A DNA stretch of 64,000 nt from Nitrospirota bacterium (GTDB lineage Bacteria; Nitrospirota; Nitrospiria; Nitrospirales; Nitrospiraceae): NCBI GenBank assembly GCA_004296885.1, contig SCVN01000007.1:248001-312000 (forward strand). Direction: 5' to 3'. Under the pieces are notes generated by a model that did not search any database, was not told the DNA's origin, and saw nothing but the letters and a program-made list of their open reading frames with translations. The position numbers were made by a program, and so were the translations under genes. Below, piece after piece: positions 50,054 through 59,407 of the stretch. Each line of letters begins with the position of its first letter. Within the stretch, counting starts at the first letter, position 1.

Positions 50054-51772
50054 CTAGGCCGATCGTTTTGTCAACCGGGCATAGCGCGGCACCCACATGC
50101 GCTGCTCCACGAGCCGGGCGATTTCATCTGCCGACGTCCGCTCGGCCACGCCGGCCTTCTGGGCCTCGGCGGCGACCGCCAGCGCGATGCGCCGCGACAC
50201 CTTGCGGATGTCTTCCAACGACGGCAGCAGCGGCGCATCCGGCTTCGTCAGGGCCGGCGAGCCCTCCGCCAGCGCAAGCGACGCGGCCATAAACATGCCG
50301 TCCGTCACCCGGCGCGCCTTGGCGGCCAGGATGCCGAGGCCCAGGCCGGGAAAGATATAGCTGTTGTTGCATTGGGTGACGGGGATCGTCCGGCCCTTGT
50401 AGGCGATATCGGCGAAAGGACTGCCGGTCGCCACCAACGCCCGGCCCTCAGTCCAGGCGAGCAGGTCCGCCGGAGTCGCTTCGCAGCGCGAGGTCGGGTT
50501 CGAGAGCGGGAAGATGATCGGACGCGGGACGCCGCGGGCCATCTCGCGCACGACGCCCTGGGTGAAGGCGCCGGGAACGCCGGACACTCCGATCAGGATG
50601 GTGGGCTTCACGTTCTTGACGACATCCACAAAACCGACCTGCCCGGCCTGCGCCAAGGTCCAGCCGGACCAAGCCGCGCGGGGCTGGACGAATTTCTGCT
50701 GGAAGGGGAGCAGGCCCGTGAGCCCTTCGCGCAAGAGGCCCGGCCGGTCGATCAACCAGAACCGGGAACGGGCCTCCGCCTCCGACAGCCCTTCCCTGAC
50801 CATGGCCGCGCAGATCTGCTCACTGATCCCGCAGCCGGCCGATCCGGCGCCGAACGTCACCACGCGCTGGTCACGGAGCGGGGAGCCGGTGACTTTGACG
50901 GCCGCCAGCAAGGTCCCGGTCGTGACCGACGCGGTTCCCTGGATATCGTCGTTGAAGGTGCAGAGCTGGTCCCGGTACCGGTCCAGCATGCGGCCGGCGT
51001 TCGCCTGGGCGAAGTCTTCCCATTGCAACAGGACGTTGGGGAGCTTGCGTTTCACCGCCTGGACGAAGGCGTCCACGAACTCGTCATACTCCTGCCCGCG
51101 CACCCGTTCGTGGCGCCACCCCACATACAAGGGATCGCGCAACGCCTCGGCGTTGTTCGTCCCCGCGTCCAGAATGATAGGCAGCGTCCGGGCCGGATGG
51201 ATGCCGCCGCACAGGGTATAGAGCGACAGCTTGCCGATGGGAATACCCATGCCGCCGGCCCCCTGATCGCCCAGGCCGAGAATCCGCTCCCCGTCGGTCA
51301 CCACGATCACGTCCACGTCCCGATAGGGCCGGTTGTCGAGGATGCGTTCGATGTCCGTCTGTTCGGGAACCGATATAAACAAGCCGCGCGGCCGCCGGTA
51401 GATGTGACTGAATTGCTGGCAGGCGGTGCCGACGACGGGGGTGTACACGATAGGCATCATCTCGGCGACGTGTCCCAGCAACAGGGCGTAAAAGAGCGTT
51501 TCGTTCTCATCCTGCAGCGCCCGCAGAAAGATATGCCGCTCCAGGTCGGTGACCTTTTGCTGGTAGGCCTGATAGGCCCGCTCCAACTGGACCTCCAGCG
51601 TTTCTTCATGGGGCGGCAGCAGCCCTTGCAGCCCCAGCTCGCGCCGCTCTTCGAACGTAAAGGCCAGGCCCTTGTTCAGGAACGGCTGCTCCTCGAGCGT
51701 CTGGCCGGTCAGGGAAGAGACCAGGACTTCCTCGCCGGTTTTCGGGTCACGAGTCGGTTGAATCTCGATCAT
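50054..51772 (-). CDS. maeA: NAD-dependent malic enzyme
   Basis: 572 residues. GHVAEMMPIVYTPVVGTACQ is the malic-enzyme signature with its Tyr. VVTDGERILGLGDQGAGGMG and FNDDIQGTASVTTGTLLAAV (metal-binding Asp) are conserved. VVTFGAGSAGCGI is the NAD-binding motif. It oxidatively decarboxylates malate to pyruvate with NAD. ATG 51772 has GGAGG about 7 nt upstream. It follows alsS after 48 bp on the same strand, so pyruvate from it could feed AlsS directly. Confidence 0.9.
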   Translation of the reverse strand: MIEIQPTRDPKTGEEVLVSSLTGQTLEEQPFLNKGLAFTFEERRELGLQGLLPPHEETLEVQLERAYQAYQQKVTDLERHIFLRALQDENETLFYALLLGHVAEMMPIVYTPVVGTACQQFSHIYRRPRGLFISVPEQTDIERILDNRPYRDVDVIVVTDGERILGLGDQGAGGMGIPIGKLSLYTLCGGIHPARTLPIILDAGTNNAEALRDPLYVGWRHERVRGQEYDEFVDAFVQAVKRKLPNVLLQWEDFAQANAGRMLDRYRDQLCTFNDDIQGTASVTTGTLLAAVKVTGSPLRDQRVVTFGAGSAGCGISEQICAAMVREGLSEAEARSRFWLIDRPGLLREGLTGLLPFQQKFVQPRAAWSGWTLAQAGQVGFVDVVKNVKPTILIGVSGVPGAFTQGVVREMARGVPRPIIFPLSNPTSRCEATPADLLAWTEGRALVATGSPFADIAYKGRTIPVTQCNNSYIFPGLGLGILAAKARRVTDGMFMAASLALAEGSPALTKPDAPLLPSLEDIRKVSRRIALAVAAEAQKAGVAERTSADEIARLVEQRMWVPRYARLTKRSA

Positions 51773-51923
51773 TACATTCCTCCATGCAACGGCAGCATAC
51801 CGCAAGGACTGGTTTGAATCCATGAACTCCTGTCCTCGTTGCTTTTCCCGCTGCGTTTCCGATAAGAGAACAGGGGCTCGTTCACCATCCTGCACGAGGA
51901 GCGACGCAAACGGTGCGGTGCCT

Positions 51924-53189
51924 GTGAGTCAACTCCATTCCCACGGGTCGCCCTGGCGCGCCCTCTCCCACCGCAACTTCGCCCTGTTCCTGGCCGGACA
52001 CGGCATCTCCGTTTGCGGCACCTGGATGCAAAGCCTGGCCCAGGCCTGGCTGGTCTGGCGGCTGACCCATTCCCCCTTTCTGCTGGGGCTCGTGGAGTTT
52101 CTGAACCGAGCACCGATCTTGTTCCTCGGCGTGTTCGCCGGACTCGCGGCGGACCGCTGGCCCCGTTACCGCCTGATGGTCATCGCCCAGATGCTGCTCA
52201 TGGTCCTGGCCGGCACGCTGGCGGCGCTCACCCTCAGCGGGACCGTCACGGTCGGCTGGATCATGGGGCTGGCCTTTCTCCAAGGACTGGTCTACGCGCT
52301 GGAAACACCGGTGCGGCAGACCTTCATGACCGACCTGGTGCCGCGCGCCGACATGCCCTCGGCCATCGGCTTGAACTCGTCCATGTTCAATTCGGCGCGC
52401 GTCATCGGCCCCTCGATCGCCGGGCTGCTGGTCAGCCAGGTCGGCGAAGGGATCTGCTTTCTGATCAATACGGCCAGCTTCCTCGTGATCCTCGGCTGCC
52501 TGGCGGCCATGCGCCTTCCTCCGCCGCAGCCGGGCGCGACCGCCGGGTCGCTCGGGCTGCTCCGCGAAGCCTTCGGCTATGCCTGGCGGACCCCGCATGC
52601 CCGCGCTTTGCTGCTCCTGGCCCTGGTGTTGAGCGTCGCCGCCATGCCCTATACGACGCTCCTGCCTGTGTTCGCCGCCGAGGTGCTGGACACCGGGCCC
52701 AACGGGCTGGGACTCTTGATGGCCGCGACCGGGGTCGGTGCCCTGACCGCGGCGCTCCGGCTGGCCAGACGCAGTACCTTGCTGGGGCTCAAGACCTCCA
52801 TCGCCAAGGCCGTGACCCTGTTCGGATCGGGCCTGCTGGCCCTGGCCCTGAGCCAGACCCTGTGGCTCTCCATGCTGATCCTGGTGGTCGTCGGGTTCAG
52901 CATGGTCAGCAGCCTGGCCGGCACCAACACGATGCTGCAAAGCCTGGCGCCAGAAGGCATGCGCGGGCGGGTGGTCAGCCTGTATACGACGGCGTCGTTG
53001 GGCTGCACGATCTTCGGCAGTCTGCTGGCCGGCTCCAGCGCCAACTATTTTGGCGCCCAGGCCACGGCCGCGGCGGGCGGAGTCCTGACGCTGATCGCGG
53101 CCCTGATCTTTTGGCGCGCACTGCCGGCGATCGCCAAACACTTGCAGGAACATCAGCTCCTGCCGCCCGAGAACGTGCCCGCCGGTTGA
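51924..53189 (+). CDS. MFS exporter, EntS/MFS_3-like
   Basis: About 421 residues with twelve hydrophobic helices. GTWMQSLAQAWLVWRLTHSP, ETPVRQTFMTDLVPRADMPS and NSARVIGPSIAGLLVSQVGE are characteristic of the MFS_3/EntS group of drug and siderophore exporters. The start is uncertain: a GTG at 51924 gives SQLHSHGSPWRALSHRNFAL and lacks a good ribosome site; ATG 51822 is a longer alternative. Inner membrane. Substrate unknown. Confidence 0.85.
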   Translation: MSQLHSHGSPWRALSHRNFALFLAGHGISVCGTWMQSLAQAWLVWRLTHSPFLLGLVEFLNRAPILFLGVFAGLAADRWPRYRLMVIAQMLLMVLAGTLAALTLSGTVTVGWIMGLAFLQGLVYALETPVRQTFMTDLVPRADMPSAIGLNSSMFNSARVIGPSIAGLLVSQVGEGICFLINTASFLVILGCLAAMRLPPPQPGATAGSLGLLREAFGYAWRTPHARALLLLALVLSVAAMPYTTLLPVFAAEVLDTGPNGLGLLMAATGVGALTAALRLARRSTLLGLKTSIAKAVTLFGSGLLALALSQTLWLSMLILVVVGFSMVSSLAGTNTMLQSLAPEGMRGRVVSLYTTASLGCTIFGSLLAGSSANYFGAQATAAAGGVLTLIAALIFWRALPAIAKHLQEHQLLPPENVPAG

Positions 53190-53239
53190 ACCGTCCGGAC
53201 AGGCTTGCATAGGCCGGGGGAAATCCCTACCATGAGCCC

Positions 53240-53773
53240 ATGATCGACTGGGCCCTTATCATCCCGGGGCAGAGGCGACGGTTCATCCCCACAACGTCGC
53301 TCTGGCTTTTGTTATCCCTCTGTCTGCTGACCGGCTGTGTCGGCACCAGCTCGCTGGTGCTCGGGGCAGGGGCCGGCACCGCAACCGGGTCCGGCGTCGC
53401 CTATACCATGGACAGCATCGCCTACAAGACCTTCACCGCCCCGCTCGACCAGGTCGCCGAGGCTACCAGGACGACTCTGCAATCCATGGAGTTTCCCATC
53501 CGGTGGGAGTCGCGCAATACCTCCGGGGTGGACCTCATGGCCAAGGCCGGCAACCTGTCCGAAACGCTGGAAATCGAGATCGACCTCGAACGGCTGAGCC
53601 CCCAGGTCACCCGGATGCGCATCGTGGCCAGCCGCGGGTTCTTTTTGAAGGACGCAGCGACCGCCACGGAGATCATCCGGCTGGTCTCAAAGCAACTGGA
53701 CGAGCGGGATCGGGCCGCCGCCTTGGCTCAGGATCAGCCGGCCCAGCCGTCCGCTCCCCCGGCCAAACCGTGA
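53240..53773 (+). CDS. DUF3568 lipoprotein
   Basis: 177 residues. SLWLLLSLCLLTGCVGTSSL is a lipoprotein signal (lipobox LTGC). AGTATGSGVAYTMDSIAYKT and the strand-rich part (PIRWESRNTSGVDLMAKAGN) fit DUF3568, a family of small lipoproteins with unknown role. The C-terminus is low-complexity (DQPAQPSAPPAKP). The AsmA-like gene follows after 13 bp. Confidence 0.78.
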   Translation: MIDWALIIPGQRRRFIPTTSLWLLLSLCLLTGCVGTSSLVLGAGAGTATGSGVAYTMDSIAYKTFTAPLDQVAEATRTTLQSMEFPIRWESRNTSGVDLMAKAGNLSETLEIEIDLERLSPQVTRMRIVASRGFFLKDAATATEIIRLVSKQLDERDRAAALAQDQPAQPSAPPAKP

Positions 53774-53786
53774 TCGATACGATGGC

Positions 53787-54449
53787 ATGAAACGGACCTG
53801 GGTCATCGTCCTTGCGGCCCTGTGCCTGCTCGGCCTCACGGGGCTGGTCACGCTGTACCTGTGGCTCGGTTCGCTGATCAAAGCGGGCATCGAACGGATC
53901 GGGCCGCAAGTCACCAAGACCCCCGTCTCCGTGGAAGCCGTCACGATCTCGCTCCTCTCCGGCTGCGCGACCGTCAACGGGTTGGTCATCGGCAACCCGC
54001 CAGGCTATCGTGCCCCCAGAACCATCTCCATCGGACAGGCACGGGTCTGTGTGGCGCCTTTGTCCATCTTCTCAAACCCGCTCGTGGTGACCGAGATCAC
54101 CGTGACGAGTCCGGAAGTCACCGTTGAGGGAATGTTCGGCGGCAGCAATATCAACAAAATTCGCGACCATGTGCAGGCCTTTGCCGCTTCCGAAAAAGCC
54201 ACGCCTGAAGCCACGCCGGCTCAGGCCGGAAGCCGGCGTATCCTGGTCAGGGAGTTCCGCCTGTCCAACGGACACACGCGCCTTTGGTTGAACGCCGGCC
54301 CGTTGGGGGAGAGAGGCGCAACCGTCGGGATGCCCGACATCCATCTCCAGAACATCGGCAAAGAGACCAACGGGGCCAAGCCGGCCGAGCTGGCCTCGGC
54401 CATCTCGGCGGCTTTGTTCAACGCCATCAAGCGCGCCGTGACCGGCTAG
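53787..54449 (+). CDS. AsmA-like membrane-anchored protein
   Basis: 220 residues. One N-terminal TM (VIVLAALCLLGLTGLVTLYL) is followed by strands GPQVTKTPVSVEAVTISLLS and ITVTSPEVTVEGMFGGSNIN that resemble AsmA/DUF748-like repeats linked with lipid transport across the periplasm. Length is short for AsmA. It lies 13 bp after the DUF3568 lipoprotein, so the two may form an operon. Confidence 0.65.
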   Translation: MKRTWVIVLAALCLLGLTGLVTLYLWLGSLIKAGIERIGPQVTKTPVSVEAVTISLLSGCATVNGLVIGNPPGYRAPRTISIGQARVCVAPLSIFSNPLVVTEITVTSPEVTVEGMFGGSNINKIRDHVQAFAASEKATPEATPAQAGSRRILVREFRLSNGHTRLWLNAGPLGERGATVGMPDIHLQNIGKETNGAKPAELASAISAALFNAIKRAVTG

Positions 54450-54487
54450 CCACCGAACCTTCCTCGGAGACCCTGTTCAACGGCCGG

Positions 54488-54901
54488 TTATTCCTGGCGG
54501 GCCTGGCGGGACCGGGACCAGACCATGCCGGTCTGTTCCTTGGCGGTGAAGCCCAGCTTTTCGTAGAAGGCCTGCTTGTCGCGGGTGCAGAGCCAGAACA
54601 GCTCCACGCGCTTCAGGTCGGGATGCTGCAGAATGCGCTGCATGATCTGGGTGCCGATGTCCTGGCCCTGATAATCCTGGTCCACGATCACATCCCAGAT
54701 CGACGCGCGGTAGACATAGTCGGTGAGCACACGGCCGAAGCCGACCAGTTTGGAACCGTCCCAGACCGAGAGGACCAGGTCCGAATGCGCCAGCATGTCC
54801 CGCGCATCGTCCGCCGTCCGCCCGGCCGCCCAAGGAGCCTGGGCATAGAGCCGCACCAACTGCGCCGGATCGAAGTCCTTTCGCTCCGAGAAGGTCAACA
54901 T
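54488..54901 (-). CDS. GNAT family N-acetyltransferase
   Basis: 137 residues. DVIVDQDYQGQDIGTQIMQR is the acetyl-CoA motif (Q/RxxGxG/A as QGQDIG), with FYEKLGFTAKEQTGMVW as the C-terminal strand. Length is typical of a small GNAT enzyme. Substrate unknown. The start ATG 54901 lies a short distance from a divergent zinc-ribbon gene at 54971. Confidence 0.82.
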   Translation of the reverse strand: MLTFSERKDFDPAQLVRLYAQAPWAAGRTADDARDMLAHSDLVLSVWDGSKLVGFGRVLTDYVYRASIWDVIVDQDYQGQDIGTQIMQRILQHPDLKRVELFWLCTRDKQAFYEKLGFTAKEQTGMVWSRSRQARQE

Positions 54902-54970
54902 GGGCTTGAGCCAGAGGGCTCCCTTGTATTACAGTAGGGCCCTTCGCGTCCACCGTCGTTGAGGGTGAAG

Positions 54971-55150
54971 ATGGCCCAACTCGTCAAAGCTTGTCCCCGA
55001 TGCAGCCTGCTCATGTGGGTCCAAGAAGGCCGGATCGAGTACCTGGACGAAAATACCGTGCGCACCACCTGCCCCCATTGCAAACAACTGGTCCGGGTCA
55101 CGCTCGTGTCGCGGGGGGCCAATGCAGCCGGCCCCAAGATGGGCCACTAA
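54971..55150 (+). CDS. Small zinc-ribbon protein
   Basis: 59 residues, MAQLVKACPRCSLLMWVQEG onward. CPRC and CPHC lie about 24 residues apart with an acidic link (GRIEYLDENTVRTTCPHCKQ). This is a compact zinc ribbon. GAGG precedes ATG 54971 by about 6 nt. Role unknown. Confidence 0.7.
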   Translation: MAQLVKACPRCSLLMWVQEGRIEYLDENTVRTTCPHCKQLVRVTLVSRGANAAGPKMGH

Positions 55151-55280
55151 TTTCAGGTTTTCAGTTCACAGTTGTCAGTGATCAGTGATTGACCAGTCGG
55201 CCAGAAGCAATAGTCGCCACGACGCTAATGCTCTCCGAAGGCTTCCTGACTGAGAACTGAACACTGTAAACTGTCCACTC
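55150..55280. repeat. CAGTNNN heptamer-like intergenic tract
   Basis: Two blocks (about 55155-55190 and 55245-55278) contain CAGT or ACTG every seven to nine bases, for example cagttgtcagtgatcagtga and actgagaactgaacactgta. The blocks are roughly inverted relative to each other, with an unrelated 55 bp between them. It contains no gene, and it separates two convergent genes. Confidence 0.5.
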
Positions 55281-55716
55281 ACAACAGCCCCTTCCCCGCG
55301 CCTTCCAATTCGGGCTGGTTCCCCGGCATGATTTTATAGAGCGCCTGGCGGTAGTCGCCGAAGCGTTTTTCCTCGGCCGCCGCAACCTGGATTTCCTTGT
55401 CCCGCTGCATCCGCTCCAGATGGTCCAAGACCGCGAGCAACGGTTGGACCGCCGCCAGCACCTTGCCCGCTTCGAATGCCTCCAGTGACTCGATGAACAG
55501 ATCCGTCAGTTTGCGAAACGGCGTCGGCGTGCTCTGCGCTCGAAAACGGTAGACGGTCTGCTCGTACGCCTCGATCGCCTCCGGAGTCGGCTTGACCCCG
55601 CCGGGAATCATCGAGAGATGCACCACCGTCGGCAACTTGGCGCAGTAGGCCTTCAGCGCCGACACCAGACTGCCGAAAATTTCAAGCACCTCGCCGGTGG
55701 TCATGCCGGTTGTCAT
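55279..55716 (-). CDS. Hypothetical protein
   Basis: 145 residues, mostly alpha-helical by composition (LEIFGSLVSALKAYCAKLPT, IESLEAFEAGKVLAAVQPLL), with no signal peptide, TM or motif I recognise. The start ATG 55716 has an alternative Met5. It lies upstream of the rluD gene on the same strand with 70 bp between them. Confidence 0.55.
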   Translation of the reverse strand: MTTGMTTGEVLEIFGSLVSALKAYCAKLPTVVHLSMIPGGVKPTPEAIEAYEQTVYRFRAQSTPTPFRKLTDLFIESLEAFEAGKVLAAVQPLLAVLDHLERMQRDKEIQVAAAEEKRFGDYRQALYKIMPGNQPELEGAGKGLL

Positions 55717-55787
55717 GATGGAGCCTTTCGAGTGGCTGAGAAATACTCTGCTGTGGCCAAGGTGTCAAGCAGCTCGTGCGAGGCCGT

Positions 55788-56738
55788 TTATTTCCGGGAG
55801 GCAACGGCTCGAAGCGCCTCAAAGACCGCTTCGAAATCCGCCGGTGCCGGAGCTGAGAATTCCCGATACTCGCCGCTGAGGGGATGCGTAAATCCCAGCG
55901 TTCGCGCATGGAGCATCACGCGAGGAATCATGACGCCTTCCAGCGTCTTCACCTTGCTGCCGCCATAGGTGGGGTCGCCCAGCACCGGATGCCCGAGCGC
56001 CGTGAGATGCACCCGGATTTGATGGGTACGGCCGGTGCGCGGACGCAACTCCACGCGGGTCGCCAGCTTGCCGAGCCGGGACAGTACCTTGTAGCCGGTG
56101 GCGGAGGCTTTCGGGTTGCTGGTGCGGGCGGAAAACTTCTTCCGCTCCTTCGTGTCCCGTCCGATCGCCAGCTCGATCACGCCTTCCTGTTTCTTGATCG
56201 CGCCCCAGGCCAGGGCTTCATAGGCCCGCGTGATGCTGTGGTGCTTGAACTGCCCGGCCAGCGACCGATGCGCCTGGTCGGTCTTGGCCACCACCATCAC
56301 GCCGGAGGTCTCCTTGTCCAGCCGGTGAACCAAGCCCGGCCGCTCCTTGCCGCCGATGGTCGAGAGCGATCCGCCCGGCCGCTCAAAATGATGGAGCAGC
56401 GCATTGACCAGGGTGCCCGACCAATGGCCGGGAGCCGGATGCACCACCAGCCCGACCGGTTTGTTCAAGACGACCAGGGCATCGTCTTCGTGAAGGATGT
56501 CCAGCGGGATCGGCTCACCGTGCAACGTCAGCGGCTCGGCCTTGGGCGTGTCCATCGTGATCCGGTCGCCCGGCTTGATCTTCAAGCTCGGTTTGGCCGG
56601 GAGGCCGTTCACCAGGATCCTTCCCTTTTCAATGAACCGCTGGATGGCCGATCGGGAAAGGTCCGGCTGCCGGTGGGTCAGAAACACATCCAGGCGTTTG
56701 GGGGTTTCGCCGGCCGTGATAATCAGTTCGGTGTGCAT
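55788..56738 (-). CDS. rluD: RluD-type ribosomal large-subunit pseudouridine synthase
   Basis: 316 residues. Residues 1-75 are an S4 RNA-binding domain (RLDVFLTHRQPDLSRSAIQR). GLVHRLDKETSGVMVVAKTD carries the catalytic Asp of HRLDxxTSG. RPRTGRTHQIRVHLTALGHP is the conserved C-terminal block. RluD modifies helix 69 of 23S rRNA. Length is typical. ATG 56738. Confidence 0.92.
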   Translation of the reverse strand: MHTELIITAGETPKRLDVFLTHRQPDLSRSAIQRFIEKGRILVNGLPAKPSLKIKPGDRITMDTPKAEPLTLHGEPIPLDILHEDDALVVLNKPVGLVVHPAPGHWSGTLVNALLHHFERPGGSLSTIGGKERPGLVHRLDKETSGVMVVAKTDQAHRSLAGQFKHHSITRAYEALAWGAIKKQEGVIELAIGRDTKERKKFSARTSNPKASATGYKVLSRLGKLATRVELRPRTGRTHQIRVHLTALGHPVLGDPTYGGSKVKTLEGVMIPRVMLHARTLGFTHPLSGEYREFSAPAPADFEAVFEALRAVASRK

Positions 56739-56966
56739 CGGCCAAGACTACTCAATCGGCCTGCCGATCCGCAAGACGGGTGCAATGAGCCAGCGAGCTG
56801 GCCGGGGCATAACGAGTCGAGGGCCTTGCGCGCCGGGGAGGACAGGCCGTAGGATATACGCATATCGTCCGGAACCTTTCGCCATCCGTCCCCACGGGGT
56901 CACGACAAGCCGTTTCGTGCGTTGCGAGCGGCGCTGTTCCAATACCTTCGCTGTGAGGCGGGGTCG

Positions 56967-58778
56967 ATGCTTCCACGTTTCTTGCAACTACCCGGGGTGC
57001 CCCTCGCGACGTCGGGCAGCATAGCCGGACTGCTCCTGGCGGGATTCCTCTGGGATCTCACGACTCCGCTGGGGTACGTGCCCTGGCTGCTCTACCTGCC
57101 GGCCCTGTTGCTCACGCTGGCCCTGCCGGCCCGCTGGGCCGCGCCGGCACTGGCGGGCCTCTGCACCCTTCTGATTCTGTTGGGACACGTCAACTCGCCC
57201 TTAAAGGGAGGAGGCAACGCTCAGGCGGCGATCTTCAATCGCACGCTGGGCATCGCCATGCTCTGGCTCATGGCGGGCAGTTGTCTCCTCTACAAACGGG
57301 CCGAGGACAGACTGCGGGAGAAGGACGCGCGCTTCCGCGTGATTTTCGAGCAGGCCGCTGTCGGAGTCGCGCAGATTGATACCGCCACCGGGCGTTTCGT
57401 CCAGGTCAATCAACGCTACTGCGAGATTGTCGGCTTGAGCGCGGAGCAGATGACCGCGTCCACCTTTATGGACCTCACGCACGCCGCAGACTTGCAAGAG
57501 GATCTGGACAACATGGCGCGGCTGGTGGCGGGAGACATCCATACCTTCACCATGGACAAACGCTACGTGCGTCCGGACGGTTCGATCGTCTGGGTCACGC
57601 TCACGGTGTCGCCCATGTGGGCGCCGGGCGACCAGCCGGATTATCACATTGCCGTCGTGGAGGATATCACCCTGCGCAAGCAGGCCGAGGCGGGGCTGGT
57701 GCAGTTGCAATTGCAGCACGAGACGATTCTGCAGGCGGCGGGCGAAGGCATCTACGGACTCGACACCGAGGGCCGGGTGACCTTCGTGAACCAGGCGGCG
57801 GCCCGAATGACCGGCTGGCAGGTGGAGGACCTGATGGGTCAACCGATGCACCGGCTTGTGCATCACTCCCTGGCCGATGGCACGCCGTACGCGGAACAGG
57901 CCTGTCCGATCGTCGCAACGATCAGGACCGGCGCAGGGCAGCGATCCGACTCGGACGTATTTTGGCGGAAGGATGGGACCAACTTCACGGCGGAATATGT
58001 GACCAGCCCGATTCGCCTGGCGGACGGCTCGCTGGGCGGGGCGGTCGTGACATTCCAAGATATTTCAGAACGGAAGCAGGCGGAGGAACAGCGCCGCCGC
58101 TCCCACGCACAGCTCCAGGCACTGGCCGCCCACTTGGAAACCGTCCGCGAGCAGGAGCGGATACGGATCGCGCGGGAGCTGCACGACGAGCTGGGGCAGA
58201 CCCTGACCGGCCTCAAAATGGACTTAGCCCAACTGTCCAAGGGACTGGCGGCGAAGCCCACCACCGATGAACGGTCGCACCTGCTGAACAAAGCCCACGA
58301 GATGCAGAACCTCATCGACGCCTCCGTGCGGGACATCCGCCGGCTGGTCCTGGAACTGCGGCCGCCCGTGCTGGACCATTCCGACCTGTCCGGCGCCCTG
58401 GAGTGGCTGACGCGGGATTTCCAGAAACGGCATGGCATCGCCTGCCGCTTCACCTGCGTGGCGCCGCCGGACACGATCGAGGCCGACGCCCAGACGGCGC
58501 TCTTCCGCATCGCACAGGAAGCCTTGACCAACGTGGCCCGGCACGCGCACGCCACGCAGGTCCACATCGAACTGGCCGGGACCGCGGAGGCCCTGCAGTT
58601 GACGATCGCCGATGACGGAAGGGGCTTCGATGAAACCGAGACGACCAAGCCGACGGCATTCGGGCTCACCGGCATCAAGGAACGGGCCCGGCTGCTGGAC
58701 GGGGCGGTTTCGTGTCAGAGCCGGTCCGGCCGTGGCACACAGATTATGGTTCGGATTCCGATGAGGAGACCGACATGA
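56967..58778 (+). CDS. Membrane PAS histidine kinase, NarL-type
   Basis: 603 residues. Four hydrophobic segments cover about 12-110. Two PAS domains follow (about 115-235: FRVIFEQAAVGVAQIDTATG; about 245-365: HETILQAAGEGIYGLDTEGR). The HisKA_3 phospho-acceptor is His406 in RIARELHDELGQTLTGLK, then the HATPase domain with DDGRGFDE. The start has GAGG 8 nt upstream. The stop overlaps the response regulator start (ATGA), so they are a cognate pair. The signal is unknown. Confidence 0.88.
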   Translation: MLPRFLQLPGVPLATSGSIAGLLLAGFLWDLTTPLGYVPWLLYLPALLLTLALPARWAAPALAGLCTLLILLGHVNSPLKGGGNAQAAIFNRTLGIAMLWLMAGSCLLYKRAEDRLREKDARFRVIFEQAAVGVAQIDTATGRFVQVNQRYCEIVGLSAEQMTASTFMDLTHAADLQEDLDNMARLVAGDIHTFTMDKRYVRPDGSIVWVTLTVSPMWAPGDQPDYHIAVVEDITLRKQAEAGLVQLQLQHETILQAAGEGIYGLDTEGRVTFVNQAAARMTGWQVEDLMGQPMHRLVHHSLADGTPYAEQACPIVATIRTGAGQRSDSDVFWRKDGTNFTAEYVTSPIRLADGSLGGAVVTFQDISERKQAEEQRRRSHAQLQALAAHLETVREQERIRIARELHDELGQTLTGLKMDLAQLSKGLAAKPTTDERSHLLNKAHEMQNLIDASVRDIRRLVLELRPPVLDHSDLSGALEWLTRDFQKRHGIACRFTCVAPPDTIEADAQTALFRIAQEALTNVARHAHATQVHIELAGTAEALQLTIADDGRGFDETETTKPTAFGLTGIKERARLLDGAVSCQSRSGRGTQIMVRIPMRRPT

Positions 58779-59407
58779 TCCAGGTCGCGATTCTCGACGA
58801 CCATGCCGTCGTCAGACGGGGCATCCGCGAGATCCTGTCCGCCGAGCCGGACATGCAGGTGTGCTGCGAAGCCGCGACCGCGCAGGGGCTGCTCGACGCG
58901 ATCCGCAAGCAAGCGTGCGACCTCGTGGTGATGGACATCACGCTGCCGGGCCGAAGCGGCTTGGAAGTGCTGCACGAACTCCGGGAGGAGCGGCCGAAGC
59001 TGCCGGTGCTGGTGCTGACCATTCATGCGGAGGAGCAGTTCGGAATTCGCACGCTCAAGGCCGGGGCCGCCGGCTATCTGAACAAGGAGGCCGCGCCGGA
59101 CGAACTCGTGAAGGCGATCAGGAAAATTGTCGGCGGCGGACGGTACCTCACCCCCTCGTTGGCCGAAGCCCTCGCGGCCGAGGTGATGTCGCCGCAGGAT
59201 CGGCCGCTCCATCAGACGCTGTCGAACCGCGAGGATGAAGTATTCCGGCTGCTGGCCTCCGGCAAGACGGTGACGGACGTGGGGCGCCAGCTGGCCCTCA
59301 GCGTCAAGACCGTCAGCACGCATCGCACGCGCATCCTGAAAAAACTCCGCCTGACCACCACCGCCGAGCTGATCCGGTACGCGATTCTAAACCGGTTGGT
59401 AAGCTAG
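58775..59407 (+). CDS. LuxR/NarL-type response regulator
   Basis: 210 residues. MIQVAILDDHAVVRRGIREI begins a receiver domain with phospho-acceptor Asp54 (VVMDITLPG) and Lys in YLNKEAAPDELVKAI. The C-terminal DNA-binding domain (LSNREDEVFRLLASGKTVTD) is LuxR-type HTH. ATG 58775 overlaps the kinase stop by 4 bp, and GAGGAG sits upstream. It should be phosphorylated by the adjacent kinase and regulate unknown promoters. Confidence 0.93.
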   Translation: MIQVAILDDHAVVRRGIREILSAEPDMQVCCEAATAQGLLDAIRKQACDLVVMDITLPGRSGLEVLHELREERPKLPVLVLTIHAEEQFGIRTLKAGAAGYLNKEAAPDELVKAIRKIVGGGRYLTPSLAEALAAEVMSPQDRPLHQTLSNREDEVFRLLASGKTVTDVGRQLALSVKTVSTHRTRILKKLRLTTTAELIRYAILNRLVS

